Assembly: GCA_936450465.1 (NCBI GenBank)
Contig: OW388303.1
Span: forward strand, 8,029,021 to 8,093,020
Source of the DNA: Gibbula magus
Lineage: Eukaryota > Mollusca > Gastropoda > Trochida > Trochidae
Length of the DNA: 64,000 bases
Direction: 5' to 3'
Shown here: positions 40,697 through 50,990 of the stretch, piece after piece
Position numbering within the stretch: the stretch's first letter is position 1
Layout: each line of letters starts with the position of its first letter
Position numbers and translations under genes: made by a program
Notes under the pieces: generated by a model
What the model saw: the letters and a program-made list of their open reading frames with translations, nothing else
The model's database searches: none
Told to the model about the DNA's origin: nothing

Positions 40697-41215
40697 GATT
40701 ATCAAAAGGCACCACTTCAGTTAGTTGGTAATACACATGCAAAGTTTCAGGAAGATACATGTATGATGAACGGTTTTGGAGCTGTGCTCCGGAAAAGAAC
40801 CTGTCCAAACAACAAAGTCCAAATTCAACAAGTTTCTATGGAAACGAACAAAAAAAATGTTTCAGAAATCTGAAAATATCAAAAGGCACCACTTCAGTTA
40901 GTGGGTAATACACATGCAAAGTTTCAGGAAGATATGATGAACGGTTTTGGAGCTGTGCTCCGGAAACGAACCTGTCTCTGAACAAAGTCCAAATTCAACA
41001 AGTTTCTATGGAAACGAAAAAAAAAAAAAAATCAGAAATCTGAAAATATCAAAAGGCACCACTTCAGTTAGTGGGTAATACACATGCAAAGTTTCAGGAA
41101 GATGTGATGAACGGTTTTGGAGCTGTGCTCCGGAAACGAACCTGTCTCTGAGCAAAGTCCAAATTCAACAAGCAGACAGAGTCGGCTATATCCCCCGCCT
41201 TTGGGAAAATTTATT
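40697..41215 (+). repeat. Satellite array A (~170-bp units) with hairpin end
   Basis: Three copies of a unit containing CAAAAGGCACCACTTCAGTT, GTTTCAGGAAGAT, GAACGGTTTTGG and GCTCCGGAAA begin near 40701, 40878 and 41048. They are followed by GGCTATATCCCCCGCC (about 41189), the first half of the G/C hairpin that ends neighbouring arrays. A related single unit occurs at 44044. Confidence 0.8.
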
Positions 41216-41339
41216 GAAGAATAGTTGTTGAATAACAGTGACTATGAACCTTTTTCAACTAAACACAACACACAAAATTTCAGCTCCTTAGACAAAGTGG
41301 TTCTGGAGAAGAAGACAAAATGCTAAAAGTTTACAGACG

Positions 41340-42680
41340 GCTCAACACTCTGTAACGCCATAAGCTCATCGGGCCTTTCAGGCACATCTACACATGATGA
41401 TTGTTCCACACACCAAGTTTCGTTGAGATATGTCTTATGGTTTTCGAGTTCTGCTCCGGAAACGAAATTCCAAGTTATATTTCCATGGAAACAGTCAAAA
41501 AACATAACTCGAAGAAGTTGAAAACCCCAAAAGGCACATCTAGACATGATGATTGTTCCACACACCAAGTTTCGTTGAGATATGTCTTATAGTTTTCGAG
41601 TTCTGTTCCGGAACGGAATTCTAAGTTACATTTCCATGGAAACGGTCAAAAAACATAACTCGAAGAAGTTGAAAACCCCAAAAGGCACATCTACACATGA
41701 TGATTGTTCCACACACCAAGTTTCGTTGAGATATGTCTTATGGTTTTCGAGTTCTGCTCCGGAAACGAAATTCTAAGTTACATTTCCATGAAAACGGTCA
41801 AAAAAATAACTCGAAGAAGTTGAAAACCCCAAAAGGCACATCTACACATGATGATTGTTCCACACACCAAGTTTCGTTGAGATATGTCTTATAGTTTTTG
41901 AGTTCTGTTCCGGAAACGAAATTCTAAGTTACATTTCCATGGAAACGGTCAAAAAAAATAACTCGAAGAAGTTGAAAACCCCAAAAGGCACATCTACACA
42001 TGATGATTGTTCCACACATCAAGTTTCGTTGAGATATGTCTTATGGTTTTCGAGTTCTGCTCCGGAAACGAAATTCCAAGTTATATTTCCATGGAAACAG
42101 TCAAAAAACATAACTCGAAGAAGTTGAAAACCCCAAAAGGCACATCTAGACATGATGATTGTTCCACACACCAAGTTTCGTTGAGATATGTCTTATAGTT
42201 TTCGAGTTCTGTTCCGGAAACGGAATTCTAAGTTACATTTCCATGGAAACGGTCAAAAAACATAACTCGAAGAAGTTGAAAACCCCAAAAGGCACATCTA
42301 CACATGATGATTGTTCCACACACCAAGTTTCGTTGAGATATGTCTTATGGTTTTCGAGTTCTGCTCCGGAAACGAAATTCTAAGTTACATTTCCATGAAA
42401 ACGGTCAAAAAAATAACTCGAAGAAGTTGAAAACCCCAAAAGGCACATCTACACATGATGATTGTTCCACACACCAAGTTTCGTTGAGATATGTCTTATA
42501 ATTTTCGAGTCCTGTTCCGGAAACGAAATTCTAAGTTACATTTCCATGGAAACGGTCAAAAAAAATAACTCGAAGAAGTTGAAAACCCCAAAAGGCACAT
42601 CTACACATGATGATTGTTCCACACACCAAGTTTTGTTGAGATTTGTCTTATAGTTTTCAAGTTCTGCTCCGGAAACAAAA
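41340..42680 (+). repeat. Satellite array B: nine 151-152-bp units with higher-order repeat
   Basis: The marker ACATGATGATTG starts at 41392, 41544, 41695, 41846, 41998, 42150, 42302, 42453 and 42605, a strict period of 151-152 bp. Units share AACTCGAAGAAGTTGAAAAC, TTTCGTTGAGATATGTC, CTGCTCCGGAAACGAAATT and TTTCCATGGAAAC. Unit variants recur every four units: 1 with 5, 2 with 6, 3 with 7, 4 with 8, at 606-607 bp. So a four-unit block was duplicated. The array is open in several frames, but the resulting frames are repeat artefacts. Confidence 0.95.
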
Positions 42681-42682
42681 TC

Positions 42683-42775
42683 GGGACGGACGGACGGACG
42701 GACGGACGGACGGACGAACGGACGGACGGACGGAGCCCATTTCAATATCCCCCCCCAACTATGTTGGCGGGGGAT
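42683..42775 (+). repeat. GGAC microsatellite followed by G/C hairpin
   Basis: About twelve GGAC units with one variant (42683-42734), then TATCC and a stem of CCCCC-CCAAC pairing with GTTGG-GGGGG around a three-base loop (about 42749-42773), then GATAAC. The same plan recurs at 43946 and 44144, and in reverse at 58740. It resembles the ends of molluscan 'pearl'/Helentron-derived non-autonomous elements (established family, assignment inferred). Confidence 0.75.
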
Positions 42776-42835
42776 AACAAGTTTCTATGGAAACGAAAAA
42801 AATTAAAAACAAGTGTTTGCCACTAACATGGCAAT

Positions 42836-43945
42836 GTCCCCCGCCGGTGACATTGAGTTAGTAAGACACATCATTGGAGCTACTTGGGTTCATGATATAT
42901 CGTGTTAATAAGAGTTCTAAAAGTGGTCAAAGTGTTGTAGTGACCTTGAAAATAAGGTCAAGGTCACCAAATCGACGCCGGTGACATTGAGTTAGTAAGA
43001 CACATCATTGGAGCTACTTTGGTTCATGATATATCGTGTTAATAAGAGTTCTAAAAGTGGTCAAAGTGTTGTAGTGACCTTGAAAATAAGGTCAAGGTCA
43101 CCAAATCGACTGGCGTCTGCGTCATCCTCCAATGTAGACTGACACCAAATTTGAAAACATTTGGTCCAACCGGTCATAATAAATGGTGATAACAAGAGTT
43201 AGAAAAGTGCTCAAAGTGTTGCGGTGACCTTGAAAATAAGGTCAAGGTCACCAAAATAAACTGGTGTCTGTGTCTTTCCCCAATGTAGGCTGAAAACTAA
43301 TTTGAAGACTTTGGATGCAATGTTTCACGAGATATCGCCTTTACAAGAGTTCAAAGAGTGGTCAAAGTGTCGTGGTGACCTTGAAAATAAGGCCAAGGTC
43401 ACCAAAAGTGACTGGTGTCTGCGTCTTCCCACAATGTAGGCAGAAACCAAATTTGAAGACTTTGGATGTAACGCTTCATGAGATATCGCGTAAACAAGAG
43501 TTCAAAAAGTGTCATGGTGACCTTGAAAATAAGGCCAAGGTCACCAAAAGTGACTGGTGTCTGCGTCTTCCCACAATGTAGGCAGAAACCAAATTTGAAG
43601 ACTTTGGATGTAACGCTTCATGAGATATCGCGTAAACAAGAGTTCAAAAAGTGGTGAAAGTGTCGTGGTGACCTTGAAAATAAGGCCAAGGTCACCAAAA
43701 GTGACTGGTGTCTGCGTCTTCCCACAATGTAGGCAGAAACCAAATTTGAAGACTTTGGATGTAACGCTTCATGAGATATCGCGTAAACAAGAGTTCAAAA
43801 AGTGGTCAAAGTGTCGTGGTGACCTTGAAAATAAGACCAAGGTCACCAAAAGTGACTGGTGTCTGCGTCTTCCCACAATGTAGGCAGAAACCAAATTTGA
43901 AGACTTTGGATGTAACGCTTCATAAGATATCGCGTAAACAAGAAA
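42836..43945 (+). repeat. Satellite array C: seven units with GTGACCTTG...CAAGGTCAC
   Basis: GTGACCTTGAAAATAAG starts at 42940, 43074, 43224, 43375, 43517, 43668 and 43819, spacing 134-151 bp. Each unit has the inverted pair GTGACCTTG / CAAGGTCAC around about ten bases. The first two units carry a different flank (GGTGACATTGAGTTAGTAAG) from the later ones (TCTGCGTCTTCCCACAATG), so the array is a composite. It starts next to a small hairpin (TTGCCACTAACATGGCAA) and TCCCCCGCC. Open frames in it are repeat artefacts. Confidence 0.93.
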
Positions 43946-44025
43946 TGTGACGTACGTACGTACGGACGTACGGACGGACGCCGCTGAATACATAGTCCCC
44001 CGTTCCGCGTTGCGGCGGGGGACAA
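43946..44025 (+). repeat. ACGT/ACGG microsatellite and terminal hairpin of array C
   Basis: GTACGTACGTACGGACG and further ACGG units are followed by the stem GTCCCCCG-CCGC / GCGG-CGGGGGAC with a short loop (43995-44023). Same architecture as 42683-42775. Confidence 0.75.
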
Positions 44026-44206
44026 AAATTAAAATCTGAAAATATCAAAAGGCACCACTGCAGTAAATATGTAATACATATGTGAAGTTTCAGAAAGATA
44101 TGATGAATGGTTTTCGAGTTCTGCTCCGGAAACGAAATGATTACGGACGGACGGACGGACGGGGCGTTGACTATATCCCACGGTATTACATACCGGTGGG
44201 CTAAAA
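44026..44206 (+). repeat. Single satellite unit with GGAC tract and hairpin
   Basis: One unit related to arrays A and B (CAAAAGGCACCACTGCAGT, TTCGAGTTCTGCTCCGGAAA), then five GGAC units. Next is a hairpin CCCAC-GGTAT / ATACC-GTGGG (44177-44200) followed by CTAA. The CTAA after the stem is the form expected at a Helitron 3' end, though the other units here do not end so cleanly. Confidence 0.75.
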
Positions 44207-44858
44207 AAGAACTAAACCTGGCCATAAATTTGGATTGGTCACTAATAGGTCCATCTTACTTGGCATGTACATCACTTGATTACAATTTTCCAAATACCAA
44301 ATTTTTCCATTTTACCATCTTTACCAAACCACATGGAGATTTTTTTTTAACGAAAACTGACTATTTTTATTCAAAGAAAGCAAGTTTCACCAGCTATAAA
44401 CAAAATAATTACTGTGACCTCAAAGACGTGTATATTCCAAATCAATCATGACATTTACGCTTTGAGAGATGTAATGATAGATACATCATGAGACAGAACC
44501 GTTTCTGTCTCTTTCGTCAAAAGTGTTTGATTGTTCAATAAAAATAAGGAAGCCATTGGTAATTTGGTAATAAATTCCACTTGACAGAACAAGTCTTAAT
44601 ATATCTAAATTAAAAGGTCAAGCTGTCGTTTCTATTCAATATGACGTATTTATATTCGTTGGTCTTAAAAAATAAATGTCAATGCAGAAGAATATTGGCA
44701 AAACTTCAAAGACAAAACGTTGAGATGGTGTTATATTATGTGAATTACACTTAACGCCAAATGACAATTTCTTAGAAAACTTCATAGTAAACTCTCAGAC
44801 GATAAACTTCCAAATAAAATGTTTCTTTGAGGCTCGTTGTGAATCTATAGCAATGCAT
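44207..44858. other. No gene recognised
   Basis: Unique-looking AT-rich sequence between the satellite cluster and the SINE. The open frame that extends into it from the satellite has no known motif. Confidence 0.45.
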
Positions 44859-45193
44859 TTGATTAGTTAAGGGGGCGGGATAGCGCAGTGGTTAGCGAGT
44901 TCGGCTTCGGATCAAGAAGGTCCGGGGTTCGAATCCCGCCAGGGGCACAGCAACTTTGTCTGCAGTAGAGTACTGTTCTACACGCAGTAAGATTTGGGTG
45001 CAATGCTTCACTGAATTTCAGCGTAGTACCACCCATGGTTCGTTAGTTCGAGCCGCTGCTCGCAGGTTTCACCGCAATGCATGGCCACATGGCGTTGCGG
45101 GCTTTCTCCCTGCCATAATACTAGCAGCTGCGATATAAGTGAAATACTCTTGAAAGCGGCGTTAAACCCCAACTCACTCACTTGATTAGTTAA
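44859..45193 (+). mobile_element. tRNA-derived SINE with 12-bp target duplication
   Basis: The body spans 44871-45181. Consensus Pol III boxes lie in the head: A box TAGCGCAGTGG (44881-44891) and B box GGTTCGAATCC (44926-44936), 35 bp apart. A unique middle follows, then the 3' tail GCGGCGTTAAACCCCAACTC with an ACTC repeat. The 12-base TTGATTAGTTAA flanks both sides (44859-44870 and 45182-45193). SINEs are transcribed by Pol III and mobilised by a partner LINE through the shared tail. The tail type is familiar from gastropods, which supports the organism call. It is not a tRNA gene: no acceptor stem closes. Confidence 0.92.
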
Positions 45194-46911
45194 TGGATAT
45201 AACGTTCACATACGTTTTGATTACGCCCAGAGACTCAATGTCATGTTTGGCCAAACAGCAGTGTTCAATGTCAAATCTTATGTTATTGTAAAACTAGAAA
45301 TATTTAACCATAATTCATCACAGTTACCCACAAAACCACCGACAACAAATAAACGTAACTTTTCATTGATGAATGTATAGCTACTAGTAACAATATAATT
45401 ATTAATATAATGATAAATAATAAATATTTTAAAATCATCAATACATCCATGCCGGAACTTAACTCAGTTTCCCTATGATTACTCAAGTGTTCCGTTTCGG
45501 TCACTTTGAAAAGTATAAGTATATAGTAAACCTTAGTTTTTTAATTTTTATTTAATGTACTATTATAAACTATCCTTTGCACAAGTTCACAAGTATCTTA
45601 GATAAGTACATTTCTTTATCTTATCTATAATTGCATATACTACACACATACGTATGCACTTTCCCATTTATGTTACTGTCTCCTGAGGGCGACAGTCATT
45701 ATTGATCATAAATGGTTTCCTTACTTCCCTTGTTGGTAATATGAATTTTGATCCCAAAAGAGTACAACATACGTCAAACTACATCCTTTGAAAGGATGTT
45801 GATCAATACGCTCCAAAAATTCTTTAAATTATATTGTGTAGTTGTAAAACAGTCTCATGTATCCTAAGACTGCTGCGATGCTTAAATAACTTAAATAAGT
45901 CTTAAAAAAGCAAGGCATCAATGACAGGTATAGAAGGGATTGTAACATTTCAACTTAATTGGATAGTGTTTACAGCACGTGTATCATATACAAAAGGTAA
46001 GAGAAGTGTGTGGTACTTTTTGAGGAATACTGACTGTTAAGTTCCTCTTCATTGGCTCTCCACCAATAACAAGAGACTTGGTTCCTCATTGACTGCTGGT
46101 CACTCAATCAGCAGTTTCCATTCACGAACAAGAGCACTAATGAAACTATATACATGCTTGAGTTGACATTTTGGTAGAAATTAGTATCAACTCAAGTGAT
46201 CAGGAAACGAATTCTGATTGACCCAGACTGAATTCGTTATTGTCTGAAATAAGAAGGAACAACCTATAATCTGTTTGTAGTGCAAACACAGTGCATATCC
46301 CTTGCCACATGCCCCAATAATACTCTCTAAACTATGACTTTTGTTTCACTACATTTTAACTACATCCTACACTTAATTGCTATATATATATCAAATATAT
46401 ACTATTTTCAAAGCATGATATCTACGTTTTTTATTTGAAATGTTAAAGAGGAAATAAACAATTTTTGTGTATGAAATGAATGATTGAAAAACAACATCAA
46501 AGCAGCTGTTATAGAATTGTTCTAAATGTATGAGAGAAACCCTATTGAAACCATACACCTGAAAACTAGATTTCAACTATCTTTTCATCTTCTGACAAAC
46601 TTTCAATAGTACGTCATTATTTTCTAACTTTCACATCAAGCGTTTATAGAAAGTAATTCAATTTCAAATAGCATCCTTGAAAAAAACCTCAAAAGATAAT
46701 CACCCATCAACCTAGATATTTAATACGTCTGGATCCATTTAGTATTGTGAAATTGGCATAAAAGGCATTTATACATACTGGCCAAAAACCATTTTTAAAA
46801 AAGAGATTTCAGCATCCAAAATGTGTTTAAACAGACATAGAAAAAATGTGAGTAACTCTTACATCATATCCGGCCAAACAACATTCGTTTTGAACAATCG
46901 CTGACCAACCG
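45194..46911. other. No gene recognised
   Basis: AT-rich. A 10-bp stem (CTTGAGTTGA at 46157 with TCAACTCAAG at 46187) overlaps a 20-mer that also occurs at 32438. Short TATATA runs lie near 46382-46400. Otherwise nothing is supported. Confidence 0.45.
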
Positions 46912-47362
46912 CTTCACAACACATCCTCGGGTCGAACCGTGTACTCTTCACAACGCAACCTCGGAGGCGAACCATGTACTCTTCACAACACATCCTCGGG
47001 GTCGATCCATGTACTCTTCACAACGCAACCTCGGAGTCGGAGCCTGTATTCTTCACAACATAACCTAGGAGTCGAACCCTGTACTCTTCACAACACATCC
47101 TCGAGGTCGAACCATGTACTCTTCACAACGCAACCTCGGGGTCGGAACATGTATCCTTCACAACACAACCCGTGTCGAACTCTGTACCACTCACAACACA
47201 TCCTCGAGGTCGAACCCTGTTCACTTCACAACACAACCTCGGAGTCGGAGCCTGTATCCTTCACAACACAAACTCGGAGTCGAACCCTGTACTCTTCACA
47301 ACACAACCTCGGAGTCCAAATCTTTACCACTAACAACACAATCTCGGAGTGGAATCCTGTAC
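46912..47362 (+). repeat. 35-bp minisatellite, 13 copies
   Basis: Units of the form CTTCACAACRCAACCTCGGA plus GTCGAACCCTGTACT; 13 copies, mostly 35 bp. Two subtypes (ACATCCTCG and GCAACCTCG) alternate in the first half. The unit lacks stops in several frames, so a 198-codon open frame runs through it into the transposase remnant. This is a by-product of the repeat, not evidence for a gene. Confidence 0.9.
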
Positions 47363-47700
47363 ATCGTCGGACCAAGAATCACCACTCCTGCTCAAGATCG
47401 TCAGTGACCGCAATCGTTCCCCACTGGGCCACTGCACAAGACCTGTTTGGAGCCCGTAGAGGAGCCCGTAGAGGGTCCAAACAGACAATCAAGAACCGTC
47501 TCCAAAACGCAGTATTACGCGCCAGACGTCCATGAGTTGCCCCATCCGTGACACCACTACATCGGCCTCGACGAAGCAGGTGGTGCAGAACAGTCCAGCC
47601 ATGGGACCTTAGAAACACGAGGCGCATATGGTTCAGTGATCAATCACGGTATCTTATGTGACGTGATGGAAGACAACGTGTGTCTTTTTGTGAAGAGAGT
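47363..47700 (+). pseudogene. Tc1-like transposase remnant
   Basis: Fragment of a Tc1/mariner-superfamily transposase, which cuts and pastes DNA at TA sites. GPRITTPAQDR (about 47371-47404) matches the linker between the two N-terminal helix-turn-helix units. After a frame change come KQTIKNRLQNAVLRARRP, then PSVTPLHR, RWCRTVQPWDLRN and IWFSDQSRY. The Asp of FSDQS (codon 47638-47640) is the first catalytic aspartate. Breaks: TGA at 47405, a frameshift, TGA at 47533 and TGA at 47659. The rest of the catalytic domain is absent because a MITE begins at 47702 and what follows is unrelated. Its 5' part abuts the minisatellite directly. Confidence 0.85.
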
Positions 47701-47880
47701 ACAGTCAGGCCTCGATAATCCGAACGCTTCCGTTTTTCATCACAAACGTTCGGATAGTGAAATGTTCGGACTACTGAGTACTGAGGACTACTATAGAGAT
47801 TAGTTTGGTAACATCTTCCTACCGTTCGGAAACTGCGAGATTCGGATTATCGGTGGCCGGATTATCGCGGGTTGACTGTA
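47700..47880. mobile_element. pogo/Tigger-type MITE
   Basis: A 177-bp element (47702-47878) flanked by TA on both sides. Its ends read CAGTCAGGCCTCGATAATCC and, in complement, CAGTCAACCCGCGATAATCC. CAGT-start ends with a CTCGATAATCCG-like core and TA duplications are typical of pogo elements of the Tc1/mariner superfamily. It has no coding capacity and sits inside the Tc1-like remnant. Confidence 0.85.
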
Positions 47881-49227
47881 TTACACGTTAATGTTATCAA
47901 CAGGTTTGTAAGACTACATTACAAGAAACATGATGCATTTTGATTAAATTAAATTGTAAACAATAATAAATAGAATTTATCAGAATAAAAAATACCTCTA
48001 CATTCGTAACCATTTCAATTAACTTGATCAAATCATGTTCTTATTTTTAAGTTTTTATTTACTTCTTCATGCCGCAAGACTTTTATTGGATTTAGTTCAA
48101 ATTACATTTCTTTTTTGAATGAAGGTATCAACATTTTAACTTAGAAATCAAAAGGATATAAACTACCTTTTAAAATCACATACGCATTTGGCCTAGAACA
48201 GCAACTGTAGGAAAAGGGGCAAAACATGAAAATCTTTCTTTTCTTAACAGATAGATAGAAATAATGAAATTATGTGCTTCTTGTCTCTTGTGCGTCTGAT
48301 AAGCTGTCATTAGCGCTACATTTCGTTCCAACTTGTCCATCTAGTGTTGCTGGAAGTTTCCCCCAATAGTCATAAATGTCACACCTGATAGTTATATGTG
48401 ATATTGCGACAATATAATGACAACATTTTGAAATACTATTTCAAACGAACATTGGGTATTGTTTTCTCGTCCACCATCCTTCGCGAAAATACATGCCCCT
48501 ATGGATCTTTATGAATCTATAATGCTATTATGAGTAACATTTGAAATGCCTCAATGATGATAAAGCTGCAGCAAAGGCACACAGCAATTGCAACAAACAA
48601 TCACTAACTATCAACAGCTATATCTTTACAGTGTCAAATAATTTACCAGTGACTACCGACACCGAATATTCGATATGATACAGCCCTTTACTTTATAATG
48701 ATAATTGTCAATATATTGAAATTGACCTTTTTTCTTTGATCTTGCCAGGCTTCATTTAACAACATTTTAATGGATTTAACTTCATCATGGAACATTTCAG
48801 TGAGTGGTAATTATGAAATGAACTACATGTACGTAAAAACTAAAGATTCTTAATTAAAAAGGAAAATCAACTGAATGGGTCAGTGATCTGAAAGATGAAT
48901 GAAAAAAAAAAGGATTATTTTCAATTCTCATTTTTAGTCTAAATATAATTAAATTTCAATTAAAATACATTGATGTACACTGTCATGTACAATGTCTTGT
49001 CTTACATATCAGTTATTACAAAACCTTTGAAAACTCTGATGACAAAGATATCCTGTTACTAGTTGCATACACTCTGTTACACTACAACCAATCCAACAGT
49101 TGTTAACATCGTATGCTCAGTTTTTCCTTGTCCATACTGATATATCACTAGAATGTCAACGGGGTGAAATATTGTGTTTCTTTTTCGAATCAGATCTCTC
49201 ATATCTATCCAATTATATTATATATAT

Positions 49228-49273
49228 GACTGGATCAATCTTTAATACAGTATTAAAGACGATTGATCCAGTC
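49228..49273. repeat. 46-bp near-perfect palindrome
   Basis: GACTGGATCAATC and TTTAATAC are followed by their exact complements, with a 3-base bulge on one side and a single-base loop. Could extrude as a cruciform. No target duplication seen. Confidence 0.75.
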
Positions 49274-49338
49274 AAACCCATCTGATGTTTACTCTTTTCT
49301 ATATATAACCTAACTTCACGAGATAAACAACTCATTAT

Positions 49339-49339
49339 G

Positions 49340-49397
<58 letters not shown>
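49339..49397. repeat. TA/CA dinucleotide microsatellite
   Basis: A TA run of about 14 bases followed by about 22 CA units, then TATGTATATATA. Low-complexity sequence likely to be length-variable. Confidence 0.9.
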
Positions 49398-49399
<2 letters not shown>

Positions 49400-50894
49400 A
49401 TGTATATATAAATTATTTTGTCACGTTCAGAAGAAGACACTGTCAAGAGGATTCCTGTTAGTTATTCATAAACTTTATACTCCAACTATTTGTGATTAAT
49501 TTTATCAACTGCCACTGTTAAATATCTCTTTCAGAATAGTCGTGTCCTGGTGTGACAGTAAAATCACATATGGTTATTCAATCACATTTTGTTAGACAAT
49601 TACATAAAAACATAAAATGTATATAGACATTGATTGACATTGAATCAACATTCAGATGTTGCATTTCCTCATTAAATACATACTAAATAATACATAATTG
49701 AATAATCTTGATTCATTTACCATTACCTTCATTGCCGTCCCAGGAGTTTACTTGTACTTGTACATCGACATTCAGGAAAATAATGCTAATACCACATGTG
49801 GTTATGATCAAAAGTGTACATTTCAAAAGTGGAAAATAATGTCCTGTTTATCAATGGATGTACCCATTTGCTAAGTGTGTCTATGATCGTATTCACAACT
49901 GGTTTCCGATACATTCGGGAAATGGACACAACTGTTAAGTACATGGTAAAACTTGAAAGCAAATTTTTCAAAAAGGATCTTTCCCATCGGATATCAAATA
50001 GTGTGAATGGTCACTGGGTTAATTCCAACTTTGTTTCCCTTGAGATCGACATATCCGATTGAACGGGAACAGTGAACGTGAATGTGAGACAAACATTTGA
50101 ATATTTGGTAGAATGAGATTAATGAGAAGAGATAAAATGTACCGAACAATACATATTGGACAACTTATTATTCAAACATGGTTTATTTTAGAAAGAAAAG
50201 CGATTTGCAAATACTTTCACTGGGATTATACAGATGCCACCCTCAACTTGTGTTGAAGGACATTTCATACCATTCTTTAAAAAATAAACATGAAAATACT
50301 ATAATTGATCTGTCAACAGTAGTTAACAATACTCTAATTAGGCATCCAAGAGTAGATTATGAATGCTTACTCATTTATAGAATATATAAATCGAACTATA
50401 GATCTCTTAAACAAGTTACATTTTCGCAACCAAAACAGACATGTTATGATAGTTCTGCTATATATAACGGTATTTAAATACAATTTGACCTAAAGGGGAA
50501 CCTGAATGAAGCACTTTGCACTGTTCTAAGTTATAGCAAACAATATTTTCTCCAGGCAGATCAATACATTATTTCCTTCAATTCAGACAGTCAACAAACT
50601 AAGGTAGAACATTTCTAACAGTTGTCATCCAATTAAGAAAACATTAACATGACAACATCCAGGCAAAATTTAAGACTGTCGATAAGAACTTGAAAGAGAA
50701 TCTGTAAGATCAATATGAGAACTTATGATTTCAAAATAACACAGATCTTGACTTTAACTGAAAAATTCTAAATTATGTTCAAAGCAGAATATTTGTGACA
50801 AGTCGTTTGAAGAATATTTTTGAAAGGTATTATTTTGTCAAATACAGTCTTCATGTTTTATTTAAGAGGTAATTTACAGTTGGCTAGATGAACG

Positions 50895-50990
50895 AAAGAG
50901 GAGTTCTTGGATTTATAAATTCTTTATTGGAGCTAGGAGTGCGACGTTTTGGTGTAGAAGCACCGTTATCAAACAAATTATGATAACAGA
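50895..50990. repeat. Possible interspersed-repeat fragment
   Basis: AATTCTTTATTGG, GTGCGACGTTTTGGTGTAGA and ACCGTTATCAAAC resemble an end sequence I associate with repeats common in marine invertebrates (GCGACGTTTCGGTG... with ATCAAGC). Only one copy is in the window, so this rests on memory alone. Confidence 0.3.

Noticed and set aside
41323..42826. A series of similar 63-90-codon open frames on the plus strand and others on the minus strand
   Set aside because: They are translations of the 152-bp satellite and its GGAC tract. The repeat length is not a multiple of three and frames restart in each unit; no family motif.
40697..43945. CRISPR array
   Set aside because: Units of 134-177 bp are repeats throughout, with no unique spacers, in a eukaryotic genome.
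43315..43993. Overlapping 87-88-codon frames in array C
   Set aside because: Translations of the tandem repeat; no start context, splice sites or protein similarity recognised.
44871..44946. tRNA gene
   Set aside because: A and B boxes are perfect but the acceptor stem does not close, and the sequence continues into a SINE body and tail with a target duplication.
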